Both the position numbers and the translations under genes were made by a program. Shown here one piece after another: positions 19,704-29,679 of a stretch of DNA of 64,000 bases. Numbering within the stretch: position 1 is the first letter of the stretch; each line of letters starts with the position of its first letter. The DNA is from Tretioscincus oriximinensis (lineage: Eukaryota > Chordata > Lepidosauria > Squamata > Gymnophthalmidae), in assembly GCA_022410635.1 (NCBI GenBank), contig JAJVDF010000217.1, positions 101,517-165,516 of the forward strand. The letters run 5' to 3'. A model generated the notes under the pieces. That model ran no database searches and was not told the DNA's origin. It was given only the letters and a program-made list of their open reading frames with translations.

Positions 19704-19940
19704 CCCATTCTCTGAAGAAGTAGACTAATTTCTCTCTCTCTCTATTTATTTATTTATCCATTTGTTTATTGATGTGTTTGTTTATCTGTCTTACATTTGA
19801 ATAAGTAGACTAGTCTAGGGAAACTCCTGCTGCTTCCCTTTTTCTTGTTAATCTCCACTCGAAGTTCTTGCTAGATGTTCTAGACACAGCCTGACATGGC
19901 TATTTCTTTGATTTTCCTTAACTGATTTTGACCTCTTTGA
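19704..19940 (+). repeat. Dispersed repeat with 'GCTCCTGCTGCCTC' and 'CTTGCTAGA' motifs
   Basis: CATTCTCTGAAGAAGTAGAC, GAAACTCCTGCTGCTTCCCT, TTTCTTGTTAATCT and CTTGCTAGATGTTCTAGACA followed by ACATGGCTATTTCTTTGA. Related copies are at 25430-25510, 50050-50945 and 56530-56690. The family recalls an amniote repeat ending in a 'gaagaagt ... aaggtgctgcaagac ... acatggctactt' phrase. Confidence 0.5.
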
Positions 19941-19944
19941 ATTT

Positions 19945-20620
19945 CAAGGCGCCCTCACAGCCCAACTAGTCCGTATTTCCATTTCACACGATGATCAACC
20001 TGTAAGCCGTTCCCATCACAGCCACATAGTTTGGTTAGCAAAATGTAGTTATTCAAGGAAACCCCCTCCTTCGTTGTGGACCAGAGCTCAGCCTAATGCT
20101 TTCCAGATTTCTCCATCCAGGGCAAAACCAAAGTGAAAAAAGTCAGTTTGACCTCCAGTCCTTTTTAAAAGAATCCCCGAATGAAATTCCTTCTTTTGCA
20201 TAATTACATTTCCATTCCAGTTGTGTTTGCACACAAGTCCCTCCGTCCTTTCCTTGGCATCAAACATTTATGATTTCCTACATTACGTCTCCCTCCCTTT
20301 GCTCATGCGATGCGCACGTAAGAAGATGAGCTGTTTTAATAGGCACAGCAAGCAGGGAGAGGGTCAGAAATAATTTAGAGTTGACGGAGGGAGCATCATG
20401 CTCTCTAATTGCTGCCAAGTGGCATGTGGCAGGCATGTATGATTGATAGCCATTATCCCTGTAAAGAGCTTACAGTTTGTATTTGAATGGCACTTTGACA
20501 TTTGATTTCTCCACATCTTCTGTTCTTCTTTCTCCTGGGTTGCTCTGGGCTTTGGAGAAAAAGGCTCCCTGCCTTTGTCACCCATCATCTCTTCCGCTTT
20601 TCCCCTCTGCTTTCCTTCTC
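19945..20620. other. Unique sequence; AT-rich block 20240-20520
   Basis: No repeat or exon is recognised. 20240-20520 is complex, non-repetitive and rich in TAATT/ATTA motifs (AAATAATTTAGAG, CTCTAATTGCTGCC), which makes it a candidate conserved non-coding element. Confidence 0.35.
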
Positions 20621-20624
20621 AACC

Positions 20625-20685
20625 AACAGTTCCAAGGTATGGCCCCTGGTCCTAGTATTGTGTGAGAGAGAAAACCATTTTACAT
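20625..20685 (-). mobile_element. CR1 ORF2 fragment, minus
   Basis: CCAAGGTATGGCCCCTGGTC and GTGTGAGAGAGAAAACCATT are the complement of the CR1 GAGAAAA...CACAACACAAGGACCAG segment. Confidence 0.6.
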
Positions 20686-20699
20686 CATGAAGGATCCTT

Positions 20700-20960
20700 C
20701 CTGCGTGTCAAATGAAGTTCAGCGAGCCCTTGTAGGGCATTCTATGATGGGAACACGTTAGCTATTGCGAGACTNTGAGGGTAGATGTAAAATTTCATTN
20801 GCTCTTGACTCACAGAGAATGATGGGGACTATAATAAGACCAACATAATAATGACTTATGGGACTTATAATGTGACAAGTATACCAAGCAATCTAATGGG
20901 AAAACAGGAAACAGCATAGAATATTGAAGGCGAGTGGAGAGGCAATCACAAATAGGTTAT
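20700..20960 (+). repeat. Unclassified dispersed repeat, copy 2 of 4
   Basis: Matches 5300-5545: TCTATGATGGGAACACG, GCTCTTGACTCACAGAGAAT, GATGGGGACTATAATAAGAC, CTAATGGGAAAACAGGAAAC and AGAATATTGAAGG. Confidence 0.6.
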
Positions 20961-21224
20961 TCTGGATTTAAAGTAAAATGCGGAATAAAACAGATGGTGA
21001 CGAGGGGGCCTAAGTTTGAACACAGCTTCAGTCCTATCCTATCTAGACTAATGAGGATCTCTGAAATGCACTGAAAAAGTGCCTTTATTGCAAATTTAAA
21101 TGAACAGCCCTAACACAAGATACCTTGACTGGCAGAACAGAAACGTATTCCAACAGGCATAACTGGAACAGAAAGAACATCAGAGCACACCAGGTAAAGG
21201 GGTTCAGTTATCAGCTCCTAACTT

Positions 21225-21375
21225 GAAATCTTATGTGGGGGAAGTTAGAATNCTGGACTCTTATCTGGTCTCCTCCTGGTTCTCTCTGCCCCGCCTACTT
21301 CACAGGGTGTCTGTTGTGGAGAAAACAACAAAAGCTATGTGCGCCACTCTTTGATGAAAGTGAAACTGTAAACAA
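21225..21375 (+). mobile_element. tRNA-headed SINE with L2-type tail, partial, plus
   Basis: GTTAGAATNCTGGACTCTTA and TCTGGTCTCCTCCTGGTTC give a degenerate tRNA-like B box. The body CACAGGGTGTCTGTTGTGGA, GAAAACAACAAAAGCTATGT matches the complement of 27010-27199. The tail is absent. Confidence 0.65.
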
Positions 21376-21389
21376 ACGTTGTTGTTGCT

Positions 21390-21930
21390 ATTTATATATT
21401 TACACTGCTCTGTCTTAGAGCAAGTAGAGTTTTGGTGTTGACTCATTACTCGGAATTTCTCAGCTGCCCTAATTAGCTGCTGGTGAGTTTCTCTTCTCTG
21501 TAGGCAGCAAAACTGGGACTCTCTCATCAACCATAGTTCCAGAATAAGAGCCTGCCTGTTACGCGGTGTCCTCTGCCAAGCTACCTGTGCCCAGAGGTCC
21601 AAGCTCAGCAAAAATCTTTCCCAGAGGAGGATGGGAACATGACAAGTTCTCTTTCGAAGTGAGGTTAAAAGAAAAACAACCAACAACAAAATGGGAACCT
21701 CTTTTCTTTAACTCAGAAAGTCCATCTTTGATTTAACTAATGTGAGAAGAAAATTATTATCCAGGTTGCTGTTGTGCTCTTCCACTGTGAAGATAAACCA
21801 ATGCTAGATGTGGCCGTGAGAAAGATGTGGACAGTTTGGGTTGCATTCAAAAATCCATTTGAACAGTTTATGTTCACAGATGTTCACATCAAACTGAGCC
21901 TGCAATGAGTCACATACCCAGAAATTTTAT
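21390..21930. other. Unique sequence, no gene seen
   Basis: A 129-codon minus frame at 21300-21689 overlaps the SINE and has no recognised motif. Confidence 0.4.
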
Positions 21931-21934
21931 CGAA

Positions 21935-22125
21935 GCAGGAGGAGGAGGTAGAAAAGAAGGAGAAGGAACACGAGAAAGAGCAGGAGAAGAAAAAGGAGAA
22001 GAAGGAGGAGGAAGAGAAGAAAAAGGAGGAAAAGAAGAAAAAGGAGAAGGAGGANGAGGAGGAGAAAAAGGAGGAGCAAAAAAGGAGGAGAAAAAGAAGG
22101 AGAAGGGGAGGAGGAGGATTTGGCT
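21935..22125 (+). repeat. Polypurine GAA/GGA tract
   Basis: About 190 bp of almost pure purine with AGGAGAAGAA-type units. It abuts SINE-like sequence (22125-22165), as other purine tracts in this window do. Confidence 0.9.
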
Positions 22126-22159
22126 CTTACATCCTGGTTTTCGCCAATCAAAGTGGTTC

Positions 22160-22345
22160 CCATAACCTTCTGTTATTCTCTTCACAACGGACATCTTGCA
22201 AAGTAGGGGAGGCTGAGAGAGCCGCGAGGAACTTTGACTGCCCCAAGGTCACCCAACTGGCTTCGTGAAGGAGTGTACAATCGAACCAGGAGACTACCAG
22301 ATAAGATCTGAGACACTAACCACGGGAGCAGACTGGTTCTGGGTG
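22160..22345 (-). mobile_element. tRNA-headed SINE, minus
   Basis: CCCCAAGGTCACCCAACTGG, GAGTGTACAATCGAACCAGG (complement of the tRNA B box), ACTACCAGATAAGATCTGAG and CACTAACCAC (complement of the A box region). Confidence 0.7.
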
Positions 22346-22349
22346 GGAG

Positions 22350-23014
22350 AAGTGAGAGGAGAGGGCTTTGGATCAGTTGCTTCTGGGAAAACTGCACAGC
22401 TTCTCTTAGACCTTGGGTCTTGTCACAGAGACTAAAAATGAAATATATAATTTTTTTAATAGGTGGGAGGGTTTGGGTAGGACCAGTTTATCTCGGTCAA
22501 AAAGCCCAAGAATGAGTGGCGTTGCGGTTAGTCAAACATTCCCATAGCTGTTAAAGATCTTCTGTTCTCAACTTATATTGCGTCTAAGCGAGGGTCAATT
22601 GAGGTTAACCATAAAATGCAAAGACTCGTTTAACCAAATAGTGTCAGGATTTTAAAACAGCTCCTGGAGATAGGATAAGGCTTGGCCATCCGTATGCCAG
22701 TGTAGGCTAAGGCAGGCCCCATTCCAAGTCCCTGTGGCGTGATAAACCCCAGACTATTATCCTATATGCCTTTATTGAAAGTCGACCTTTTCCCAATCAA
22801 AACAAGGCTGCGATGCTTAACGGTTGTCAGGCGATGAACAGAGCAGAGTTGGAATTCATCGTTGCAGAAGACTAATTTTCATAGATGCGACTTAATGAGG
22901 GAAACCAAGATCAGAACTGAACAGAGTGGGAGTTCGTCTAATGCATTCTAGTGCATCTCAATAAATTAGAATGTCGTGGGAAAGTTTATTTATTTCAACA
23001 ATTCAATTCAAATC
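22350..23014. other. Unique sequence with a palindrome half
   Basis: 22684-22723 is the left arm of the palindrome family (GGCCATCCGTATGCCAGTGT, then GGCAGGCCCCATTCC) outside any recognisable CR1. The rest is unassigned. Confidence 0.45.
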
Positions 23015-23710
23015 ATGAAACTCATGATTTATATTCTGCCGTACACCTGAAGGTCTCGGGGTGGATCACAATTAGAAAAAAAAAACATAAAACAAATTTA
23101 AAATAGATCAATTAAAAACAGAACAGTTCAAAGAGGGGACTTTGGGGCTCAAATGAAGGCGAGGGTGAACAGGAGCGCCTTCAACAGGTGCCTGAATGGG
23201 TACAGAGAAGGTGCCTGGCGCACCTCAGAGTGAAGGGAGCCACAGAGTGGCCACAGAGGAGCCCCTTTGACGGGTATAGACGCAAAGGTGTGAAGGAGAT
23301 GGGACTGTCAGGAGAGCCTCATCATCATTCTTCGGGGGTGCACAGGAATGTATGGGAATGTAAGTGTTCCTTCAGACATTTAGGGCCTTGGAAGTCAATC
23401 TTAGTACCTTGAATTGGGCAACCACTACAGTTCCCACTGGACCGGCATCATGTGTGTCCAGCCAGCTCTACCAGCCACTTGCCTCGCTGCTGAATTCTGC
23501 ACCAGCTGCAGCTTCCAAACCATCTTCAGGGTAGGCCCACATGGAGCCCATTTCAGTGGTCTAGTCTGGATGTTACCAAAGTGTGGAGTAGTGTGGCCAG
23601 GTTGTTCCTGTCCAAAAGGGCTGTGACTGGTACACCAGATGTAGTTGAAGATAGGGGCTCCTGGCCACCACTTGCACCTGAGCATCAAGGGTCGGTGCCG
23701 TCAGGTTTGG
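23015..23710 (-). mobile_element. L2 LINE 3' portion, minus, degraded
   Basis: The 3' UTR (ACACCTGAAGGTCTCGGGGT) is followed by reversed coding sequence matching 6767-7330: GAACAGGAGCGCCTTCAACA, AGCCACAGAGTGGCC, TAGGGCCTTGGAAGTCAATC, ACCTTGAATTGGGCAACC, GAATTCTGCACCAGCTGCAG and GGCCACCACTTGCACCTGAG. Many indels. Confidence 0.8.
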
Positions 23711-23864
23711 GCAGGTTTACCAGGCAGAAGATTTCCTTCAGCTCTATTGTACTGAGACTATGTTCCCGTGAGACGGAAGGAATGTTATTGTACTTCCTAT
23801 CTGCATTGCAGGCTGCTTCCCCATTACAACCCTAAATGGCTAGTTTGGAAAAAAGCGTTTGCAA

Positions 23865-24025
23865 TTGCACCTTGCCCAGCTTCGTGACTCCGCCCTGTTC
23901 CGAAGCATTGCCTTGCATTCTCATCACAAGGCAAGTCCCATAAAGCATTGCTACGTTTGCCTTCCTTACAATTCCCAGCATTCTCCAATGTTCAGCAATC
24001 CACTCGCTAAAAAGGCCGTTTGTAA
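23865..24025 (-). repeat. Unclassified dispersed repeat, copy 3 of 4
   Basis: Shares CCGAAGCATTGCCTTGCATT, GACTCCGCCC, TAAAGCATTGCTACGTTTGC, TACAATTCCCAGCATTCTCC and CAGCAATCCACTCGCTAAAA with the other copies (complement of 5195-5545 and collinear with 30955-31060). Confidence 0.6.
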
Positions 24026-24074
24026 AATCTGGGAAAAAACCTTCGTGGAGATATCCAGCACTGTGAACACCGGA

Positions 24075-24350
24075 AATCTATCTACATTCTATCTCCCCCA
24101 CCACGCTGTGATGGTCCCCATTTATCTAATCACAACATCTTACTTTCAAATAGCTGGCTTGGCTATAGCTGAGGCCAATAGAGGGTGGTCTCCCCTCTCC
24201 GCAGCCGACGTAGGATCTCGAATTCAGTATCTTTGCTGAAGCACCTGGGCTCTTAATCACTGTTGCCTCACCGTCCCTTTGAGTCCCTTTGGGTGAGAAA
24301 AGTGGGGCATAAAAACCCATTTCTTCTTCTCCTTCTTCTCTTCTTCTTCT
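24075..24350. mobile_element. Two SINE pieces in opposite orientation
   Basis: 24075-24230 is the minus SINE core (CTATCTCCCCCACCACGCTG, TTTCAAATAGCTGGCTTGGC, CCAATAGAGGGTGGTC). 24270-24350 is a plus SINE 3' end (TTTGAGTCCCTTTGGGTGAG, GGCATAAAAACCC) running into (TTC)n. Rearrangement or two insertions. Confidence 0.6.
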
Positions 24351-25137
24351 TCACTCCCTTGAATTTTCCAAGGCTGCCTTTAACGCGATCAATTTTCACT
24401 GCCTGCAAATCAGCAACAACAAAAAGCTACCAGGACATGATTTAATTATACCATTTGGGGGTCTAACAGCAGGCTAAAAGCCGGAGGTTTGGAAATCTCA
24501 GCGCTTGGGATAGCAACAAATTCTACTGTCTGGGCTTCATGCAGAGAGCGGCAGAGAAAATGGGCATCTCTACGTCTTAATAATGCCCTTGGGTGATGTA
24601 ATGCCAGTCCCCACGCTATATAATGAAGGCTACAGCCAGAAGGAATTTCTCCTTGTCACCAGTCACGTGGCTCCGTTTTTGCAGGGACAATTGGAAAGAT
24701 GGGGCCTAAATACAGTGCTGCGGTACTTGGCCTTAATTACTAATATTTACTGGGTTCCTCAAGAGTTATTGGGTTAGTTTGGCTTTGCTTTAAAAAAACC
24801 AGCCGGAGAACTCAAAGGTGAAAACCAAATCGGTTTGGAAATCTGGACCAAGCTAGGATTGCGATATAAAAATCGGGATGGAACTTTATACTTTTTAACG
24901 GGTGTAAAAAAAAGAAAAGGAAAGGAAAAATAGATTTTCCTTCCCTCTAATGGTGAAAATTCCTCTCTTGCATAGCAGTTAAAGGTGCAAAGCTTAATCC
25001 AGGTCAATTCAAGGCACTTTTGAAAAAACACAGAGGAAAAGCAGACGCCAAAGCACTTTCTCCCNCCCCCCCCCCCCCATGCAGTGCAGTTTACTACACA
25101 CCTCTGTATTAAGTGGCACTGCAAGTTTGGGGACTTC
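24351..25137. other. Unique sequence, no gene seen
   Basis: A C run lies at 25063-25078. No repeat or exon is recognised. Confidence 0.4.
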
Positions 25138-25345
25138 ATTCATTTATTTATTTGCATTTATATACTGCCCTAGACCTGAAGGTCCCAGAGCAGAAGTAGG
25201 GAACGGGAAGCAGCTTTTTCAGTCAAGGTAAAAAGGTGCATCTTCAAGCATTTTCTAAGTACATGCAGAAATGGAGATAGACACACCACAGGCCGGTCCC
25301 TTAGCCTGGGGGCTGCCACAGAGAAACCCCTATGCTCTGTCCCCC
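25138..25345 (-). mobile_element. L2 LINE 3' end, minus
   Basis: (ATTT)n then TTATATACTGCCCTAGACCT, GAAGGTCCCAGAGCAGAAG and reversed coding sequence for GFSVAAPRLRDR, matching the L2 end at 4625. Confidence 0.7.
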
Positions 25346-25985
25346 ATGAAACCAGGCTGCAATGTCTGGGTCTCTTCAGCCTTGAAAGACATCTGGAGAA
25401 ATGGACGTGTCTACGGAAGCTTCTGCCACCCATTTTTCTCAAGTTCGTCTCAAAGTGCTACTAGCTCCTTTGCTAGACTTTCTACTAGACTAACATGGCT
25501 GTTTCTCTGAAATTGACTATATAAAATCATGCCAGGGTAGGTTAAGGTGAATGGAGAAAAAATACGACGCTAGGACCAGGGGTCATTCCTTGAAACTGAT
25601 GGGCAGAAGAGTGGGAGCAGGTAAGGGGAAATATTTTTCTGCACAGAGGGTCATCGGCCTGTGGAATGTACTTGCAGAAGAGGTGGTGGCAGCTGGGGAA
25701 AGCCTGAACGGCTTCACGATAGGGTTAGATGAATTCACCTAAGGCCNGTGTATCAACGGCTATTGGGGTAGAGAAACAGGTAGGATTCCTGCTTGAGGTT
25801 GCCCTAGTGCAACTGGTGGGCCAGTGTAGGCTATGGCAGGCCCCATTTCGCAGTTCTCTATACCAAGAGTTAAGAACAGGTGCGGGATTTGCCTCTTCCT
25901 TCTTGAGATGCCCAGGTGCAGTTGGAGGGCCACAGAGTGAGGCAGAAGACTGAACTAGANGGGCTCTGGGCTCCTCTTAGGTTCT
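25345..25985 (+). mobile_element. CR1 copy interrupted by a dispersed repeat
   Basis: 25345-25400 encodes the CR1 CNVWVSSALKD block; 25430-25510 belongs to the dispersed repeat with ACTAACATGGCTGTTTCTCT; CR1 resumes at 25512 (ATAAAATCATGCCAGGG) and runs through the ORF2 end to a 3' UTR with a partial palindrome at 25821-25852 after GGTGGGCCAGTGTAGG. Confidence 0.75.
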
Positions 25986-26290
25986 TCTCTGCTTCCTAGG
26001 TAGGGCTTGCTGTGTCTGTGTCCAGGAGCAGAGCCCCTCCAGCCTCCGTTGGTGCTACTTTTTGGTTGCTTAGCACAACCTTGGTCTTTTATTGACTAAC
26101 GTGCCCTAATCTGATGTTAACTATGGAGATAGGTTTTCTCCCTGCTNGGTTATGGTGTTTGTTCAAAGATTAGGTCTTTGATCCAGGTCTGTCAGCTGAA
26201 GCTCTAGTCGCTGCCATGTAGCCAGGCTCACTGTGGTCAGGCCGTGTGTGTTTCATGCACATGCTGCATTGCCTTGCTTGCCCTGGGCAG
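25986..26290. other. Unique sequence
   Basis: Nothing is recognised. Confidence 0.4.
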
Positions 26291-26299
26291 AATGAAAGG

Positions 26300-26665
26300 A
26301 GGAAGAACAGACAAAGGAAAGTATCTTTTTCACCCAGAGGGTCTTNGGCCTGTGGAGTTCACTTCCTGAAAGGCGGTGGTAGGTAGCAGCCTGGATAGCT
26401 TCAAGGCAGNATTAGATAAGGTTGTGGACAGTAAGGGCATAAATAGGTACTAGGGTGGATCTTTTGAAACTGCCTCCGGGATGGCGCAACAGGCAGGACT
26501 CTTGAAATACCATGAGCAGGGAATGGAGACTAGGTGAAGATGTTGCCTTCCTCCAGGTTGTGCAGGTGCAATTGGTGGGCCTCTGTGGGAGACAGAAGTC
26601 TGGACTAGGTGGNCTCTNNACCCATTCAGCACAGGAGCTCTTAGGTTCTTCTGTAATCCTGCTGC
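26300..26665 (+). mobile_element. CR1 group A 3' end
   Basis: From GAACAGACAAAGGAAAGTAT through TGGATAGCTTCAAGGCAG and GGATGGCGCAACAGGCAGGA to GCTCTTAGGTTCTTCTG. Contains four ambiguous bases. Confidence 0.8.
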
Positions 26666-26784
26666 CCATCTAGAACTCCGAGAGAAGTCCGACAGCTTTT
26701 GTCTTGTCTCACTCACAGGCTGACTAAGAACCACAAGGAAAACTCACACTGGCTTTCCTTCAGCTGCAGAACATTGAAAAGAAG

Positions 26785-27290
26785 GAGAGGGTTTTTATAA
26801 TCCACCTTTTCTCTCCCAAAGGGACTCAAAGCAGAAGCTTATAAGTTATTTCTCAGCCGAAGACTTATATTCTATCTTCCCCACCATGTGGTGATGGTCC
26901 CCATTTACCCCATTTCAATGTCTTGCTTTCGAATAGCTGGGTTGGGTATTATTTATTTAGTTGTATTTATATCCCGCCCTATACCCGAAGGTCTCAGGGT
27001 GGCCTACCATAGGGTGGCACACATAGCTTTTTGTTGCTTCCTCCACAACAGACACCTTGTGGAGTAGGAGGGGCTGAGAGAGTTCAAAAAAATGTGACTG
27101 GCCCAAGGTCACCCATCTGGCTTCATGGAGGAGTGGGGAATCGAACCGGGAGACTACCAGATAAGAGTCCAATATTCTAACCACTAAACCAAACAGGCCA
27201 GAGCTGAGGCCAGTAGAAGGAGCTCACCCTTCTCCACGGCCGACACATGGGCCTCGAACTCTTAACTTCTGCACNGCCAGGCATCACAAG
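26785..27290 (-). mobile_element. SINE (Sauria-like core), minus, split by another SINE
   Basis: The tail and core are at 26785-26944 (GGTTTTTATAATCCACCTTT, TCTATCTTCCCCACCATGTG, TTTCGAATAGCTGGGTTGGG). The head side resumes at 27200 (GCTGAGGCCAGTAGAAGGAG, GGCCGACACATGGGCCTC). Confidence 0.75.
26945..27199 (-). mobile_element. tRNA-headed SINE with L2-type tail, nested, near full length
   Basis: On the minus strand: head GGTTTAGTGGTTAGAATATT (A box), GGTTCGATTCC (B box), body GTGACCTTGGGCCAGTCACA, TCTCAGCCCCTCCTACTCCA, then the L2-like tail CCCTGAGACCTTCGGGTATA and (AAAT)n. The shared tail implies it was mobilised by L2 machinery. Confidence 0.85.
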
Positions 27291-27339
27291 GGAAATTTGG
27301 TGCATTTGGTAGACTTGAAAAAGAGTCTGGAATAACAAA

Positions 27340-27640
27340 CGTCTTCAGAAAGGCACAGCCTCCAGGATGGAGCAACAGGCAGGATTCTTGAAATACCATT
27401 TGCAGGNTGTTGAGAATATGGGAAGATTTTGCCTTCTTTGCAATTGGTGGGCCAGTGTAGACTATGGCAGGCCCCACTTGGCTCATCCACATGACAGTGT
27501 AGACTACGGCAGGCCCCATTCGGGGCCTGCTGTAGTCTGCANTGGCATGTGGATGGCAAGTCCTTATTGCAAAACTTGAGAACAAGTGATGGGTTTGCCT
27601 CCTTCTTCTGCTTCAGATGCCCAAGGTCAAGTGTACCTTC
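27340..27640 (+). mobile_element. CR1 3' UTR with embedded palindrome
   Basis: Starts CAGCCTCCAGGATGGAGCAA and reaches GCAATTGGTGGGCC, then the palindromic insert 27450-27565, then the repeated CR1 segment TGAGAACAAGTGATGGGTTT, TTCTGCTTCAGATGCCC. Best preserved example of the insert. Confidence 0.85.
27484..27556. repeat. Palindrome, 73 bp, best preserved
   Basis: Left arm CATCCACATGACAGTGTAGA, CTACGGCAGGCCCC; loop ATTC; right arm GGGGCCTGCTGTAGTCTGCA, NTGGCATGTGGATGG. The arms pair along nearly the whole 34 bases with one N. The fold would give a short-loop hairpin. Confidence 0.9.
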
Positions 27641-27644
27641 TTAT

Positions 27645-28030
27645 TTTCTTCTGTTCATCCACATTCATGATTAAAGTTGAAAATGAGCAATTACCTGCAA
27701 GGCCAAATATGGCTTGAAAAGCCTCTTTGTGCTCCTGACATTTCTTCCTTAAATTTCCTTAAAAAGTAACCAACAGTTATTGGACTTGCGCAATGATTTA
27801 ATTTCCAATAAGGCAGGGCTAGCCTTTATTTATTTTTAAAAGAAATTACCAACACAATGGAGCCCTTATCTTTGATTAGCTTCCAAAGTCCTGTCAAATT
27901 CAAAGGTCAGCATCGTAGAGATAACCGGACAAAAGAATCTGGAAAAAAAGAGGGAATTAAGGATTAAGAGAATCATAGAAACATGTATAGTAAGGTAAGT
28001 AAAGCATAAGAGTAGACTAGTGCAGGAAAG
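27645..28030. other. Unique AT-rich sequence, candidate conserved element
   Basis: Complex, non-repetitive sequence with ATTA/TAAT-type motifs (GATTAAAGTTGAAAATGAGC, GCAATGATTTAATTTCC). Confidence 0.3.
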
Positions 28031-28044
28031 TTCATCCTACCTAG

Positions 28045-28690
28045 TGTGGTGAGGTCTCATTTGGAGTCCTGTGTTCAATTCTGGTCGCCACATCTCAAGA
28101 GGGATATTGTGGAACTAGAGAAGGTGCAGAAAAGGGCAACAAGAATGATCAAGGGTCTGGAGCAAACGTCTGGGCATCTTCAGCCTCGAAAGGCGACGTT
28201 TGAGAGGTGATCTGATTGAAGTGTACAAAATCATGCATGGGATGGACAGGGGGAATGGAGGAAAACTGTTTTCTCTATCACACAACACAAGGACCAGAAG
28301 GCCCTCCTTGAAACTGATGGGTAGAAAAGTGAGAACAGACAAAAGAAAGTATTTTTTCACCCAGAGGGTCATCGGCCTGTGGNATTGATTTCCTGAACAG
28401 GTGGTGGGGAGTTAGCAGCCTGGGTAGCTTTAAGAGAGGATTAGACAAGTTCATGGATACTAAGGGTATAAAGACCTACTAGGATGCTTTTCTTGATACT
28501 CCCTCCGAGATGGAGCAACAGGCAGGATTCCTGAAATGCTATTTGTGGGGCATCGAGAACAGGTGAAGATTTTGCCTTCTTCTTCTTCAGACTGCCCAGG
28601 TGCAATTGGTGGGCCACCAGGTAAGACAGAAGGAAGGACTAGATGGGCTCTGGCCAAGTTTAGCAGGGGTCCTCTTATGTTCAGATGTTC
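28045..28690 (+). mobile_element. CR1 group A 3' half
   Basis: Starts GTGGTGAGGTCTCATTTGGA (VVRSHLE block) and covers the ORF2 end and the complete 3' UTR to CTCTTATGTTCAGATGTTCT. A deletion removes the HLPYE block near 28163; N at 28383 and small indels break the frame. Confidence 0.85.
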
Positions 28691-28737
28691 TTATATGCTT
28701 TGAGGCTCCCTTGCTAGTTATACCTGGGTCGTCATTT

Positions 28738-28777
28738 GGAAGAGGAAGAGGAAGAAGAGGAAGAGGAAGAAGAAGAA

Positions 28778-28812
<35 letters not shown>

Positions 28813-28960
28813 AAAAGAGGAAGAAAAGAAGAAGAAGAAGAGGAAGGAGAGAAAGGAGAGGGAGGAGAGGGAGGAGAGGAAGAAGAGGAAGAGGAGGAAG
28901 AGGAAGAAGAGGAAGAAGAGGGAGAAAAGGGAGAAGAAGGAGAAGAAGGAGAAAAAGAAG
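28738..28960 (+). repeat. Polypurine (GAAGAG)n tract
   Basis: About 220 bp of pure purine, the expanded tail of the minus SINE that follows. The poly-Glu frames across it are artefacts. Confidence 0.95.
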
Positions 28961-29255
28961 GTTTTTATACCCCGCTTTTCTCACCTTTCAGAGGGACTCA
29001 AAATGGCTTACAAGGTTATTTTTTGCCCAAAGGCTGACATTCTATCTTCCCCACCAGGCTCCAGTGGTTCCCATGTATCTACTTACATTCAGTTGCCATT
29101 TCTTGCAATTCTTCCTTTCGAATAGTTGGGCTGGCTGGAGCTACAGGCTAGTAGAAGGTGCTCAGCCCACCTCATGTCTGACACAGATCTTCAAAACCCC
29201 ATTTCCCAGGTGAGGGGCCGTTTCCTTAGCGACTGAGCTATCCATGCCTGCTCGG
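28961..29255 (-). mobile_element. tRNA-headed SINE (Sauria-like core), minus, near full length
   Basis: On the minus strand: head GCATGGATAGCTCAGTCGCT (A box), a degenerate B box region, CACCTTCTACTAGCCTGTAG, ACTATTCGAAAGGAAG, GTAAGTAGATACATGGGAAC, CCTGGTGGGGAAGATAGAAT, CTTGTAAGCCATTTTGAGTC and AAAAGCGGGGTATAAAAACC. Best reference copy of this family in the window. Confidence 0.85.
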
Positions 29256-29675
29256 ATATATGGTTATCCAATAGCAGTTTTAATGTTTGTGGAAAAGAGG
29301 AATGTTCAGCAGGTGCAGCTTATAATGGCTGAAGCATTTAGTGGAAAATTAAAGCTGAAAATCTCTTTGTGGTAACCCTAACTGGATGTGCAAGTGCCCA
29401 CTGCAGGAGAAGTGAAGAAATTTAACTATTCAGCCTGCAGTATCAAATCGATCAATATAGCACCGGAGAAAGAAGGGAGTGAGATCAATGAGAACAGCAC
29501 AGTGAGAGTATCTGCTGGAAAGAAAACATGAAAGCACCAAAAGATGGGTGTAAGCAAATGGTCTCACGTAAGTAGGCTTTTTAAATTGGCAACGAGGGAA
29601 GGAGAAAAAGTAGAGGGAGAATTGTGAGGCTACACTGTGATCATGCACAGGGTCACACACACTGAGGCACATTGG
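29256..29675. other. Unique sequence
   Basis: Nothing recognised; the minus open frames at 29430-29863 have no known domain. Confidence 0.4.
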
Positions 29676-29679
29676 GGTG

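Noticed and set aside
26945..27199. tRNA gene suggested by A and B boxes
   Set aside because: The boxes belong to a SINE head followed by a SINE body and an L2-type tail; several copies exist in the window.
28600..29125. Glu/Lys-rich and Arg-rich frames of 129-145 codons
   Set aside because: They are the purine tract at 28738-28960 read in different frames.
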